Shown here piece by piece: positions 1 to 7,879 of a DNA stretch of 44,708 nt (position 1 is its first letter; every line of letters starts with the position of its first letter). Location of the stretch: contig NZ_JBBKBG010000021.1 in NCBI RefSeq assembly GCF_037892545.1, positions 1 through 44,708 on the forward strand, written 5' to 3'. The stretch is from Pseudogracilibacillus sp037892545. GTDB taxonomy: Bacteria > Bacillota > Bacilli > Bacillales > Amphibacillaceae. The position numbers and the translations under genes are program-made. The notes beneath the pieces were generated by a model. It did no database searches, was not told the DNA's origin, and saw nothing but the letters and a program-made list of their open reading frames with translations.

Positions 1-58
1 CTTCCATGTTCTTATCTTGTATATCAAGCAGTAATTTTATATCATTAGAATGAGACAA
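1..58 (-). CDS. N-terminus of a probable ISL3-family transposase (partial)
   Basis: A TTG start at 58 follows a strong AGGAGG site with normal spacing on the minus strand. The 19 visible residues (begins LSHSNDIKLLLDIQDKN) resemble the start of ISL3-type transposases, which usually open with a short helical stretch ending in a LLxIxDxN pattern. An upstream ATG at 97 is in frame but has no ribosome binding site. The gene runs off the left edge, so the zinc-binding and DDE domains cannot be seen and the family call is tentative. Confidence 0.45.
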   Translation of the reverse strand, partial: MSHSNDIKLLLDIQDKNME

Positions 59-185
59 GTGATTTCCCTCCTGGATTAGGTTTTCGACGACTTTCATTCT
101 AAAGGGAAATTCACTTGTTTTCTATTTTTATGCATAAAAAAGGTGCCAGTGTATTTTTTCCACCAACACCATTTAACATAGAGCC
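1..185 (-). mobile_element. Right-hand end of a probable ISL3-family insertion sequence (partial)
   Basis: The minus strand reads from a GGCTC... terminus at 185 through an AT-rich lead-in to a short ORF that starts at 58. A terminus beginning GGCTCT is typical of ISL3-family inverted repeats (recalled knowledge). The facing end is outside the window, so the inverted repeat pair and target duplication cannot be checked. The bases at 186-193 are AT-rich, as these elements prefer. The call rests on the terminus plus the transposase-like N-terminus. Confidence 0.5.
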
Positions 186-258
186 TTTAAAAGCTAACTC
201 TAGAGGTCTTTTGTATGTTAAAATAAATCATAGATAATAAATAAAGGAAGATAATATA

Positions 259-1641
259 ATGGCAAAGACAAATGCTCCAGTTAAAAAGAACGAACATTAT
301 ACGGTTATGTTTACCGATTTAACACATGAAGGAAATGGTGTCGCAAAAATAGGCGGGTATCCTATTTTTGTACCTGAGGCACTTCCAGACGAAACCGCAG
401 AAATTCGTATCGTGAAAGCAAACAAAAAATTTGGTTTTGGAAAATTAATCGAACTAAAAAAACAAAGTGAAGGAAGAACAACTCCACCGTGTCCGGTGTT
501 TTATAAATGTGGCGGATGTCAATTGCAACATATGTCTTATGAGATGCAATTAGATATGAAGCGTAGCCAAGTTACCAATGTGATGCACAAGGTTGCTCAT
601 TTACCAGATGTACCAGTCCACCCTGTATTAGGAATGGAAGACCCTTGGCATTACCGCAATAAAATACAATTGCCTGTTGGAGAAAAAGATGGAGAAATCA
701 TTTTAGGATTTTATCAACAACGCAGCCACCGCATTATTGATGATATGGAAACATGTTTAATACAAAATAAAACAGGGGATAAGCTCGTTCAAGGTTTACG
801 CAAACTTTTAAATGAACTAGGAATGGAAGCATATGATGAAAAATCACATCGTGGAGTGTTACGACATGTCGTTTTACGAACGGCTTATGAAACGAATGAT
901 ACGATGCTCATTTTTGTGACAAAAACAGCAAAACTTCCAAACAAAGATGCACTTATTGCACGTATTACAGCACAATATCCAGAAGTGAAATCTATCGTCC
1001 ATAATGTAAATCTAGATAAAACGAATGTCATTTTAGGGAAGAAAACAACAACGATTTATGGGGAAGATCATATTATTGACTCTATCGGTGATATAAAATT
1101 TAAGATTTCTCCCAAGTCCTTTTTCCAAGTGAATCCAACACAAACGAAAGTGCTGTACGACAAAGCGCTTGAATATGCAGATATTAATGAGCATGATGTA
1201 GTTATAGATGCATATTGTGGTATTGGGTCTATATCATTATTTTTAGCGCAAAAAGCGAAAAAAGTATATGGAGTAGAAATTGTTCCTGATGCAATTCGTG
1301 ATGCGAAAGAAAATGCTGCATTAAATGGTTTAACGAATACGGAATTCGTCGTTGGAGAAGCAGAAACGGTTATGCCAGAGTGGAAAAAAGCTGGAATTGA
1401 ACCAGATGTCATCGTCGTTGATCCACCTCGTAAAGGGTGTGATGAAACATTTTTACAAACGATGTTAGAGATGAATCCGAAACGAATTGTATATGTATCA
1501 TGTAACCCATCAACATTAGCGCGGGATTTACGTATTTTGGAAGATGGCGGTTACCGTACACAAGAAGTGCAACCAGTAGAAATGTTTGCTCATACAAATC
1601 ATGTCGAGTTGGTAGCATTGATGTCTAGGGTGGATGAATAA
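259..1641 (+). CDS. rlmD: 23S rRNA (uracil-C5)-methyltransferase RlmD/RlmCD
   Basis: This is a 460-residue SAM-dependent RNA methyltransferase of the TrmA/RumA family. An N-terminal TRAM-like RNA-binding domain (about residues 10-70) is followed by the Fe-S cysteines (CPVFYKCGGCQLQ plus a later CLIQN), the SAM fold (DAYCGIGSIS), the DPPRKGCD motif and the catalytic cysteine in YVSCNPSTLARD. In Gram-positives one RlmCD-type enzyme can methylate both U747 and U1939 (established for the family), so dual specificity is possible. The start follows AAAGGAAG at a good distance. The gene appears intact. Its 3' end is a likely phage attachment site, because everything downstream is mobile-element DNA. 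The last few residues (SRVDE) may therefore have been supplied by the incoming element. Confidence 0.95.
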   Translation: MAKTNAPVKKNEHYTVMFTDLTHEGNGVAKIGGYPIFVPEALPDETAEIRIVKANKKFGFGKLIELKKQSEGRTTPPCPVFYKCGGCQLQHMSYEMQLDMKRSQVTNVMHKVAHLPDVPVHPVLGMEDPWHYRNKIQLPVGEKDGEIILGFYQQRSHRIIDDMETCLIQNKTGDKLVQGLRKLLNELGMEAYDEKSHRGVLRHVVLRTAYETNDTMLIFVTKTAKLPNKDALIARITAQYPEVKSIVHNVNLDKTNVILGKKTTTIYGEDHIIDSIGDIKFKISPKSFFQVNPTQTKVLYDKALEYADINEHDVVIDAYCGIGSISLFLAQKAKKVYGVEIVPDAIRDAKENAALNGLTNTEFVVGEAETVMPEWKKAGIEPDVIVVDPPRKGCDETFLQTMLEMNPKRIVYVSCNPSTLARDLRILEDGGYRTQEVQPVEMFAHTNHVELVALMSRVDE

Positions 1642-1941
1642 GAAGAGTTGAAGTGTTGATAGAATAAGGTTTTTCAGTTATTTTGGAGAGTGTCCAGACT
1701 GGGAAATCTTATTTTTATTTGAACAGAAATGAAACGATATGTTAGCTAGAAGTGGGGTTGAGTTGATAGAATGGCTTTAGGGTAGGGGAGTTGACAGGAA
1801 AGATTTTTTTAGTTATTAGGAAGTAATGATTGTATAGTTCATTAATTTTACTGTTATCATTATTTATGATACTATTACGTTAGTGTTTTCTATATATGAA
1901 GAAAAATATTCTGCATATGAAGAATATAGGGGGATTGTAAA
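1642..1941. other. Non-coding junction between rlmD and the defence island
   Basis: About 300 bases without a convincing ORF on either strand. The stretch sits where the left attachment site of the prophage would lie if it integrated at the 3' end of rlmD. No core duplication can be recognised because the right end of the element is outside the window. Its last 40 bases carry the near-perfect palindrome described separately. A weak -10-like TATGAT lies at 1865-1870. Confidence 0.5.
1906..1927 (+). promoter_or_regulatory. Near-perfect 22-bp palindrome, probable operator of the HTH regulator
   Basis: The sequence reads ATATTCT at the left and AGAATAT at the right around a central CATATG, with a single mismatched pair. 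It ends 14 bases before the start codon of the small HTH protein and overlaps the region between promoter and ribosome binding site. Controller proteins of restriction-modification systems commonly autoregulate from such sites. A second, partial ATATGAAGAA half-site lies just upstream at about 1893-1904. Function is inferred. Confidence 0.6.
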
Positions 1942-2163
1942 ATGTCCATTTCATACGATAAACTATGGAAATTAACAATTGATAAAAAAATGAATAAGAC
2001 CGAACTTCGCGATTGCTCTGGTATTACTTCTTCTACCTTATCGAGATTGAGTAAAAATCAAGGAGTGTCCCTAGAGGCGCTTGAACGAATATGTCGAGCA
2101 TTAGACTGTGAAATTGGAGATATTGTTGAATTTAGAGAAAATAAGGTGATTGTTGATGAGTAA
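1942..2163 (+). CDS. Small Cro/C1-type HTH regulator, probable controller of the R-M genes
   Basis: A 73-residue protein that is nearly all helix-turn-helix (about residues 17-60: LRDCSGITSSTLSRLSKNQG then ALERICRALDCEIGDI). It resembles the short HTH_26/YozG-like members of the XRE superfamily. The size and the position directly ahead of two methyltransferase genes match controller (C) proteins that delay restriction until the host is methylated. Its stop overlaps the start of the first methyltransferase by 8 bases, so the two are translationally coupled. The start follows a GGGGG site. The palindrome immediately upstream is the obvious target. The controller role is inferred from position. 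Confidence 0.85.
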   Translation: MSISYDKLWKLTIDKKMNKTELRDCSGITSSTLSRLSKNQGVSLEALERICRALDCEIGDIVEFRENKVIVDE

Positions 2164-3268
2164 TGAATATACTGTAATTGATTTATTCTCTGGCGCAGGA
2201 GGATTAAGCCAGGGATTTTTACAAGCAGGCTATAAAATTTTAGCTGGAATTGACTTTGATGATGCAGCCTTACTTACATATGCCCATAACTTTAAAGGGG
2301 CAAAAGCGTTAAAGGAAGATTTGTTTGAAGAAGAAAAATCTATAAACAATATTCAAAAAGCAATAGGTGGGAAAGATATAGATGTTATCATTGCTGGACC
2401 CCCATGCCAGGGATTTAGCTTAACTGGTTCACGTGATATAAACGATTCTCGAAATAAACTATATGTTGCCGTAGTACATGCAGTTGAATATTTTCGACCT
2501 AAAGCATTTTTAATAGAAAATGTACCGGGTATGGCAACTTTATATAAAGGGAGAGTAAAGCAACAAATTATTAATACATTTGAAGATCTTGGATATGCTG
2601 TTAGTGTAACAGATCCACCCTTGCTTGCTTCTGATTATGGTGTTCCACAAAATAGAAAGAGAATGTTCTTTGTAGGGTATCGTAAGGATTTAGGATACGA
2701 TTATTTTAAGTTCCCAGATCCGCTTTTAGATGTTGAAGAGCATATTACAACATTTGAAGCAATATCTGATTTACCTTCATTAGAAGATACTCTTGGAGAA
2801 AATATTATGGATTATCCCACAAAGCCATTAAGTGAGTATCAAAAGATGATGCGGGAAAATTCTGATGCGATATATAATCATATAGGAACAAATCATACTG
2901 ATGAAGTGAAATGGGTAATTAGTCAAGTTCCGGAAGGTGGAAATCACAAAGATTTACCTCCTGGCGTCGGAGAATCTCGTAAATTTAATGAAGCTTGGAC
3001 ACGTTATCATAGCCAAAAGCCATCAAAAACGATTGATACTGGGCATAGAAACCATTTCCATTATAAATGGAATCGAGTTCCAACAGTTAGGGAGAATGCA
3101 AGATTACAGTCATTTCCAGATTGTTTCGAGTTTTTGGGTACAAAAACACAACAATATAGACAGGTAGGCAATGCGGTACCTCCTTTATTAGCTCAGGTTA
3201 TTGGTGAAAAGATGAATCAGCATTTAAATGTAGGGGCTAGAGAGGTGCTCAATGAAAAGGCTGAATAA
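2156..3268 (+). CDS. DNA (cytosine-5)-methyltransferase, first of a tandem pair
   Basis: A 370-residue C5-cytosine methyltransferase with the motifs in the usual order: motif I DLFSGAGG (residues 9-16), motif IV GPPCQGFS with the catalytic Cys at about 84, motif VI ENVPGM, motif VIII QNRKRMFFVG and motif X GNAVPP near the C-terminus. The ATG at 2156 was chosen over an upstream in-frame TTG because AAGGTGA sits at good spacing. It overlaps the controller gene by 8 bases and the next methyltransferase by 17 bases. With its partner it should protect host DNA against the minus-strand endonuclease. Two different C5 enzymes in tandem suggest an asymmetric target in which each enzyme modifies one strand (inference). 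Confidence 0.95.
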   Translation: MSNEYTVIDLFSGAGGLSQGFLQAGYKILAGIDFDDAALLTYAHNFKGAKALKEDLFEEEKSINNIQKAIGGKDIDVIIAGPPCQGFSLTGSRDINDSRNKLYVAVVHAVEYFRPKAFLIENVPGMATLYKGRVKQQIINTFEDLGYAVSVTDPPLLASDYGVPQNRKRMFFVGYRKDLGYDYFKFPDPLLDVEEHITTFEAISDLPSLEDTLGENIMDYPTKPLSEYQKMMRENSDAIYNHIGTNHTDEVKWVISQVPEGGNHKDLPPGVGESRKFNEAWTRYHSQKPSKTIDTGHRNHFHYKWNRVPTVRENARLQSFPDCFEFLGTKTQQYRQVGNAVPPLLAQVIGEKMNQHLNVGAREVLNEKAE

Positions 3269-4499
3269 TATAGAACTATTTGCAGGTGCAGGCGGTTTGG
3301 TAGATGGATTCGAACAAACTGGAAACTTTAACCTATTAGCAGCTGTGGAATGGTTAGAACCTCAAGTTAGAACTTTAGTTAGAAGATTAGAAAGTAAATA
3401 TGGAGACAGAGAAGCTTCAAGTAAAGTATTACATTTTGATGTGCAACGTACAGAAGAATTATTTGTTGGTTGGAAAAATGATCCGAATTTTGGCGATGGT
3501 GAAGGGCTTGACACATTTATAGAATCACAACAGGTAGATGTCATTTCAGGAGGACCTCCCTGTCAAGCTTATTCTTTGGCTGGTCGTATTCGTGATGAAA
3601 ATGGTATGAGAAATGACTATAGAAACTACTTATTTGAATCGTATATAAAAATTGTTAGTCGATATAAACCGAAATTAATAGTTTTTGAAAATGTTGAGGG
3701 TATATTGTCAGCTATTCCAACGGGGGAGCTTATTACTGACTTAATAAGAAACTCTTTACAAAAAGAGGGCTATGAAATTATTGATGATTTGAGAAAATAC
3801 GCACTATTAGATTTAACAGAGTATGGAGTTCCACAAAACAGAAAAAGAGTTATTATTGTTGGCATTCGTAAAGATTCTAATAATGTGGACTACCAAAAGA
3901 TTTTAAAAATATTTTATAACAAGCTATTACCGAAGAAAAAAAGCGACCGAAAATATACAGTAAGAGATGCAATCGCTGATTTACCGCCTATATATCCCTT
4001 AAAAGAACCGATTAAAAGAGTAGCATATGAAAATAATAGTGGAATAAACGGACACACATCACGTTTTCACAGCAAGAGAGATCAAGAAATATTTTATAGT
4101 CTTGCAAAAGACATTGAAGATGGTAATTTTGTTTACAAGTCATCTGAAGCACTAATAGAGTTATATTACCAAAAGACCGGAAAAAAAACTAATGTGCATA
4201 AGTATCATGTGTTACGTTGGGATGAACCAAGTAATACGATACCCGCTCATTTAAAAAAGGATGGGTTACGACATATACATCCAGACTCTAGACAAAGACG
4301 TTCAATAACAGTTCGTGAGGCTGCAAGATTACAAACATTTGATGATGATTTTGAGTTCAACGAATCCCAAGGAGCAAATTTTGAGATGATCGGTAATGCA
4401 GTACCACCATTGTTTGCTAAAAAATTAGGCGAGGTTATACCAACTTTATTAAATTTAACAGAAAAAATAGAGAGACAACAACAAGAACCAGTTAGTTAG
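3252..4499 (+). CDS. DNA (cytosine-5)-methyltransferase, second of a tandem pair
   Basis: A 415-residue C5 methyltransferase clearly different from its neighbour: motif I ELFAGAGG, motif IV GGPPCQAYS with the catalytic Cys at about 104, motif VI ENVEGI, motif VIII QNRKRVIIVG, and a C-terminal GNAVPPLF. The longer spacing between motifs I and IV and a different target-recognition region (about 220-330) imply a different DNA specificity or strand. It starts inside the 3' end of the first methyltransferase (17-base overlap, coupled). Its stop codon lies in the loop of the convergent terminator. It probably completes protection of an asymmetric site. Confidence 0.95.
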   Translation: MKRLNNIELFAGAGGLVDGFEQTGNFNLLAAVEWLEPQVRTLVRRLESKYGDREASSKVLHFDVQRTEELFVGWKNDPNFGDGEGLDTFIESQQVDVISGGPPCQAYSLAGRIRDENGMRNDYRNYLFESYIKIVSRYKPKLIVFENVEGILSAIPTGELITDLIRNSLQKEGYEIIDDLRKYALLDLTEYGVPQNRKRVIIVGIRKDSNNVDYQKILKIFYNKLLPKKKSDRKYTVRDAIADLPPIYPLKEPIKRVAYENNSGINGHTSRFHSKRDQEIFYSLAKDIEDGNFVYKSSEALIELYYQKTGKKTNVHKYHVLRWDEPSNTIPAHLKKDGLRHIHPDSRQRRSITVREAARLQTFDDDFEFNESQGANFEMIGNAVPPLFAKKLGEVIPTLLNLTEKIERQQQEPVS

Positions 4500-4518
4500 G
4501 GGTTCTTGTTGTTGTTTT
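4475..4518. terminator. Terminator between convergent methyltransferase and endonuclease genes
   Basis: A perfect 15-bp inverted repeat (arms 4475-4489 and 4501-4515, ACAACAACAAGAACC and its complement) encloses an 11-base loop and is followed by TTTT on the plus strand. The left arm is inside the last codons of the second methyltransferase and its stop is in the loop. On the minus strand a T-rich run follows a few bases after the stem, so it may work in both directions. Confidence 0.85.
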
Positions 4519-5560
4519 AAATGGAAAAATCCGCATAATATAGTCCTTCCTCAATTAAAGAAAGTGTAATTGTATCGCGTCCATAATTTTGAAGTGTTTC
4601 AATGGTAATTTCTTCATCTACACCAACACCTAGTCTATTTCTTAAATATCGACCGAGGATACTTTTTCTAGAAATACGCTCTCCGTTTAATATTGGTTGT
4701 TTAGATGAAAAGGAAGCTAATTGTTTAGGATACTTCTTTTCGTTAAAATTCTGAACTCCTTCCAAGGAAGCTTCCATAACTGTTCCATCATCCCAAATTA
4801 ATTCAATTGGATCTGAATTTCTTTTTCGCTTTCCATCAGGTGTTGTGAAATCTGGATCAAAGGGCTTTAATAAAGCTTGATTATTTTTTAATATTTTCTT
4901 TGGTAATCTAATATATGCATCGCCCGCTGCAACGTGAGCATTGCTAGTGAGTCGAGCACGTCCCCAATTTAAACCGCTTGATTTAGCCACTTGTTTTTTC
5001 CCACCTCTAACACTGTATAAAGGGATATCAACGCTATGTTTTATGTTATAAATTTCCGCAGCTTCAGCGACTTTTGGTGTTGTGATATCAATTACATTTT
5101 GCTTAGATTTAATAGGGGGTGTATCGGATGACTGTTCAAGTATAAAATCACAATAAATATTCAAAGGATTGAATGTGTCTCTTGTCGCATCAGCTAAAGA
5201 CTCCCTATAATCAGTTCGTAAACCGTTGGAAGAGAAGTTAGCTGAACCGATAAGTGCTGAAAGAATTTTACCTTTGAATTTCCAGATATATATTTTGGAA
5301 TGAATTTCTTGATTGGTAAATCTAATAGTTAAAGATTTATTTTCATTTTTTATTTTTTCTAATGATGATAGTAATCGAGCGTCAATTCCAGAAGAGTACA
5401 TACCTCCTATTACTGTTATTTTCATATTTTTAAGTTCGGATAAGCGTTCGATTGGAGCAGGTCCTAAATACCCGCTAATTATTATTAATTCATCAGGTTC
5501 TTCTGAAAGTAATTCATGTTTAGAAAATATAACCTCTTCAATTCCAGTGTAATAAAGCAC
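4517..5560 (-). CDS. PLD-type (NgoFVII/BfiI-like) restriction endonuclease
   Basis: A 347-residue protein with a single phospholipase-D nuclease motif, IHSK at residues 86-89 followed by GSANFS at 105-110, characteristic of metal-independent PLD restriction enzymes. The C-terminal third (IETLQNYGRDTITLS) resembles the B3-like DNA-binding domain that recognises the target in this group. PLD endonucleases of this type dimerise to form one active site and cut outside or within short sites. I chose the GTG at 5560 because AAGGAG precedes it by 8 bases; an in-frame ATG at 5605 lacks a ribosome binding site and would add 15 residues. The gene converges on the two methyltransferases and follows the ABC-3C ATPase gene on the same strand by under 100 bases. 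It is the cognate nuclease by position (inference). Confidence 0.85.
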   Translation of the reverse strand: MLYYTGIEEVIFSKHELLSEEPDELIIISGYLGPAPIERLSELKNMKITVIGGMYSSGIDARLLSSLEKIKNENKSLTIRFTNQEIHSKIYIWKFKGKILSALIGSANFSSNGLRTDYRESLADATRDTFNPLNIYCDFILEQSSDTPPIKSKQNVIDITTPKVAEAAEIYNIKHSVDIPLYSVRGGKKQVAKSSGLNWGRARLTSNAHVAAGDAYIRLPKKILKNNQALLKPFDPDFTTPDGKRKRNSDPIELIWDDGTVMEASLEGVQNFNEKKYPKQLASFSSKQPILNGERISRKSILGRYLRNRLGVGVDEEITIETLQNYGRDTITLSLIEEGLYYADFSI

Positions 5561-5649
5561 TTTATCTACTCCTTCAAAGCAATGTTTGTAGAAAAAAACA
5601 AACATATTAACGATTTAAATCAAAAATAAATAGGATCTCAAATCATACA

Positions 5650-7428
5650 TTAATCATGAACTCCATATAAAAAACCATATCTGCCTTTGTTTTTGTCTTT
5701 AGAAAATTCAATAATATTCGCTCTACTGTAGTCAACATTAGGAATTTCGTTCTCTATGATAATAATTTGGTCTAGCTGTTGGTGGTTATTGAAATATTCG
5801 AATAAGGCATTTTTCATTGTGTCAGGTGTTACGTCATCGTCTTTTTCTTTTAATGATAATATTGGTGAATCGATGGCTAAAAAACCTGGTGAGTATTTAC
5901 CATGTTCTTTTATATACTCTAGCAAGGAAAGTGACAATATTGTATTAAAGAATGCACGATATCCTTTACCAAAGAATCGCTTTGCTTTTCCATTAATAAC
6001 TATATCATATTTGTTTGTATCAAAATATACAGAGCTAAGGTTTTCACCCATACATTCTTTTAATATATGAGAAATTTTGTTTTCGAAATCAGTAACTACA
6101 TTTTTATCATAGTATGTTTTAATTTTTATTTCTTTGATTTCTTCTTCTACAATCAAAGTTTCTTTCAAATCGTCTATTAAAGTTGATTCTAATTGTTTAA
6201 TAATATTAGCTTCATTTTTAATTTCGATTGTTTCTTTATATTTTTCCAACTGCTCATTCAGTTTTGTTAGTTTTGGGGTTAATTCATCTTCTATTAGTTT
6301 TTCGACATTATCTCGTTTATTGGTGAGATCTTTTAATCTTATTTCTATGTACTCTTTATCTTGTAACAAGTTTTTTTCTGCTTCACTTAAGTCTTCAAGT
6401 TGTACTTTTATTCTTGATAATTCAGATTGTGAAGCCTTCAGATACTTCAATTGTTTATCTGAAGAAGTAATAGCTCCGTTACAGAAAGGACAATTTGAAA
6501 TGTTGTCATTGGAATGATCATGAAACTCACCTTCTATGATAAACGTTAAACGTTGAATATCGGAGATGTATTGGGTCTTCAAAGCATTATATCTATTATG
6601 TAATGTATTAGCTTCAGCTAACTTTTCATTCAATGTATAAATTTGATTTAATATAATTTTGCTATTAGACACCGCATCATTTATTTGTTCTTCTGTACTT
6701 TGAATTTTCGTCACTATTTTGTTCACTTCATTTTGTATATACTTTTCATCTTGAATTTTTATATTACTTAAGGCTTGTTTTCTTTTTGCAATACTTTTGA
6801 GTTGATTATTTATGTACTCTTCCAGTGCCTTCTTTTTAACATTACTTATTAATGTTTCTTTTTCAAAATCAAAATCCGAGAAATCCTCACCTGTAATTAA
6901 AAAATAAATTGCTGCGAGTGCCGGTGTTTTAGCAGTGTTTTGAGTAGACAATAATGGTGACCTTTCTATAAACACATCATCTTCCTTGATTAATAATATA
7001 TGTTGAAAAGTTCGCCATGTAAGCCTTTGTTTAGCTAGACCTTGTGTTCTGAGAATCCTATGTTTTTCTGTAATTCCAATTAATTTTAGCCACACATCAT
7101 TAATGTCATATTTACCGTCACGTATATATGTTCTTGATTCAATTAAAGGATTTTCACTTAGTACCTCTATCGGATTTGAATCGATTTTTCTTTCAAAAGA
7201 TATATCTCCTTTTTCAGTTGCAACGATTAATTTAAATGTGTCATAGCCAGTGTTTTTATCAAAACGGATTTCACTACTTCCAAAAAAATAGTCAATACAT
7301 TCCAATATATAGCTTTTTCCTGTGTTGGAGGGGCCGCAGATTATATTTAGTCCTTTTTTAAAACTAATCGTGGATGTTTGTTTTTGTTTTCCCGAAACGA
7401 TTAGTTCTTTAATATGGAATTTTGTCAA
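5650..7428 (-). CDS. ABC-3C system ATPase, DUF3732 SMC/Rad50-like protein
   Basis: A 592-residue SMC-like ATPase. The Walker A motif GPSNTGKS is at residues 32-39, then a long coiled coil (about 190-430) with a CPFC at about 310 that could form a zinc hook, and a late Walker B FLAIDSPIL at about 512. This layout matches DUF3732 proteins, the ATPase of ABC-three-component conflict systems. Members are proposed to sense invading nucleic acid or DNA ends and to activate a partner (family-level proposal). The TTG start follows AGGAGG, which lies within the 3' end of the middle-component gene; only 4 bases separate the genes. No inactivating change was seen. The role here is inferred. Confidence 0.85.
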   Translation of the reverse strand: MTKFHIKELIVSGKQKQTSTISFKKGLNIICGPSNTGKSYILECIDYFFGSSEIRFDKNTGYDTFKLIVATEKGDISFERKIDSNPIEVLSENPLIESRTYIRDGKYDINDVWLKLIGITEKHRILRTQGLAKQRLTWRTFQHILLIKEDDVFIERSPLLSTQNTAKTPALAAIYFLITGEDFSDFDFEKETLISNVKKKALEEYINNQLKSIAKRKQALSNIKIQDEKYIQNEVNKIVTKIQSTEEQINDAVSNSKIILNQIYTLNEKLAEANTLHNRYNALKTQYISDIQRLTFIIEGEFHDHSNDNISNCPFCNGAITSSDKQLKYLKASQSELSRIKVQLEDLSEAEKNLLQDKEYIEIRLKDLTNKRDNVEKLIEDELTPKLTKLNEQLEKYKETIEIKNEANIIKQLESTLIDDLKETLIVEEEIKEIKIKTYYDKNVVTDFENKISHILKECMGENLSSVYFDTNKYDIVINGKAKRFFGKGYRAFFNTILSLSLLEYIKEHGKYSPGFLAIDSPILSLKEKDDDVTPDTMKNALFEYFNNHQQLDQIIIIENEIPNVDYSRANIIEFSKDKNKGRYGFLYGVHD

Positions 7429-7432
7429 TTTA

Positions 7433-7879
7433 CTAAACCTCCTTCAGTGAAGTTAAAGAATGTGAAGCCAGTATATTTAAGAGCTCTTGCTCATTTTTTT
7501 GCTTAATATAATCAGTACATTTTTTTAGTGTACTTCTATATTGGTTTGCATAGGAACTGTTTAGTTTAGTTATAAAGCTTATACCAGTATTATTTATGTA
7601 ATAGTAAAATCCATTATTCGTTAATTCAATGGAAATTAGGTCTTTTAAAACCAATTCTTTAATTGCATCATGAACCATTTCTCTTCGATATGAAAACTCT
7701 GCAAATTTAAAAGTGTTTTCTCCGTGTAAATTTTGTTTACTTAAGTTGAATTCAGAACCATAAGTAGAAATAAAATCAATAGCGGCAAGCTTATCGGTTG
7801 AGAAGATACTTTGTTCACTTTCCAGAATGATTAAAATTCTCAATGATGTTTCAAATGGAGTGTTAAAAATCTTATTCAT
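7433..7879 (-). CDS. ABC-3C system middle component
   Basis: A 148-residue protein opening FNTPFETSLRILIILE and containing NLHGENTF, a pattern I associate with the middle component of ABC-three-component systems, probably a winged-helix-like adaptor. Its place between a DUF3732 ATPase gene and a larger C-terminal-domain protein gene is diagnostic for these loci. I chose the ATG at 7879 over a TTG one codon upstream. Its first 8 bases overlap the end of the upstream gene, so translation is coupled. The adaptor function is inferred from the family; no catalytic motif is visible. Confidence 0.75.
   Translation of the reverse strand: MNKIFNTPFETSLRILIILESEQSIFSTDKLAAIDFISTYGSEFNLSKQNLHGENTFKFAEFSYRREMVHDAIKELVLKDLISIELTNNGFYYYINNTGISFITKLNSSYANQYRSTLKKCTDYIKQKNEQELLNILASHSLTSLKEV

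Noticed and set aside
3252..4499. Second C5 methyltransferase as a duplicate of the first
   Set aside because: Motif spacing and target-recognition regions differ strongly; they are two distinct enzymes and not a recent duplication.
5560..5605. ATG at 5605 as start of the PLD endonuclease
   Set aside because: It has no ribosome binding site, while AAGGAG stands at proper distance from the GTG at 5560.
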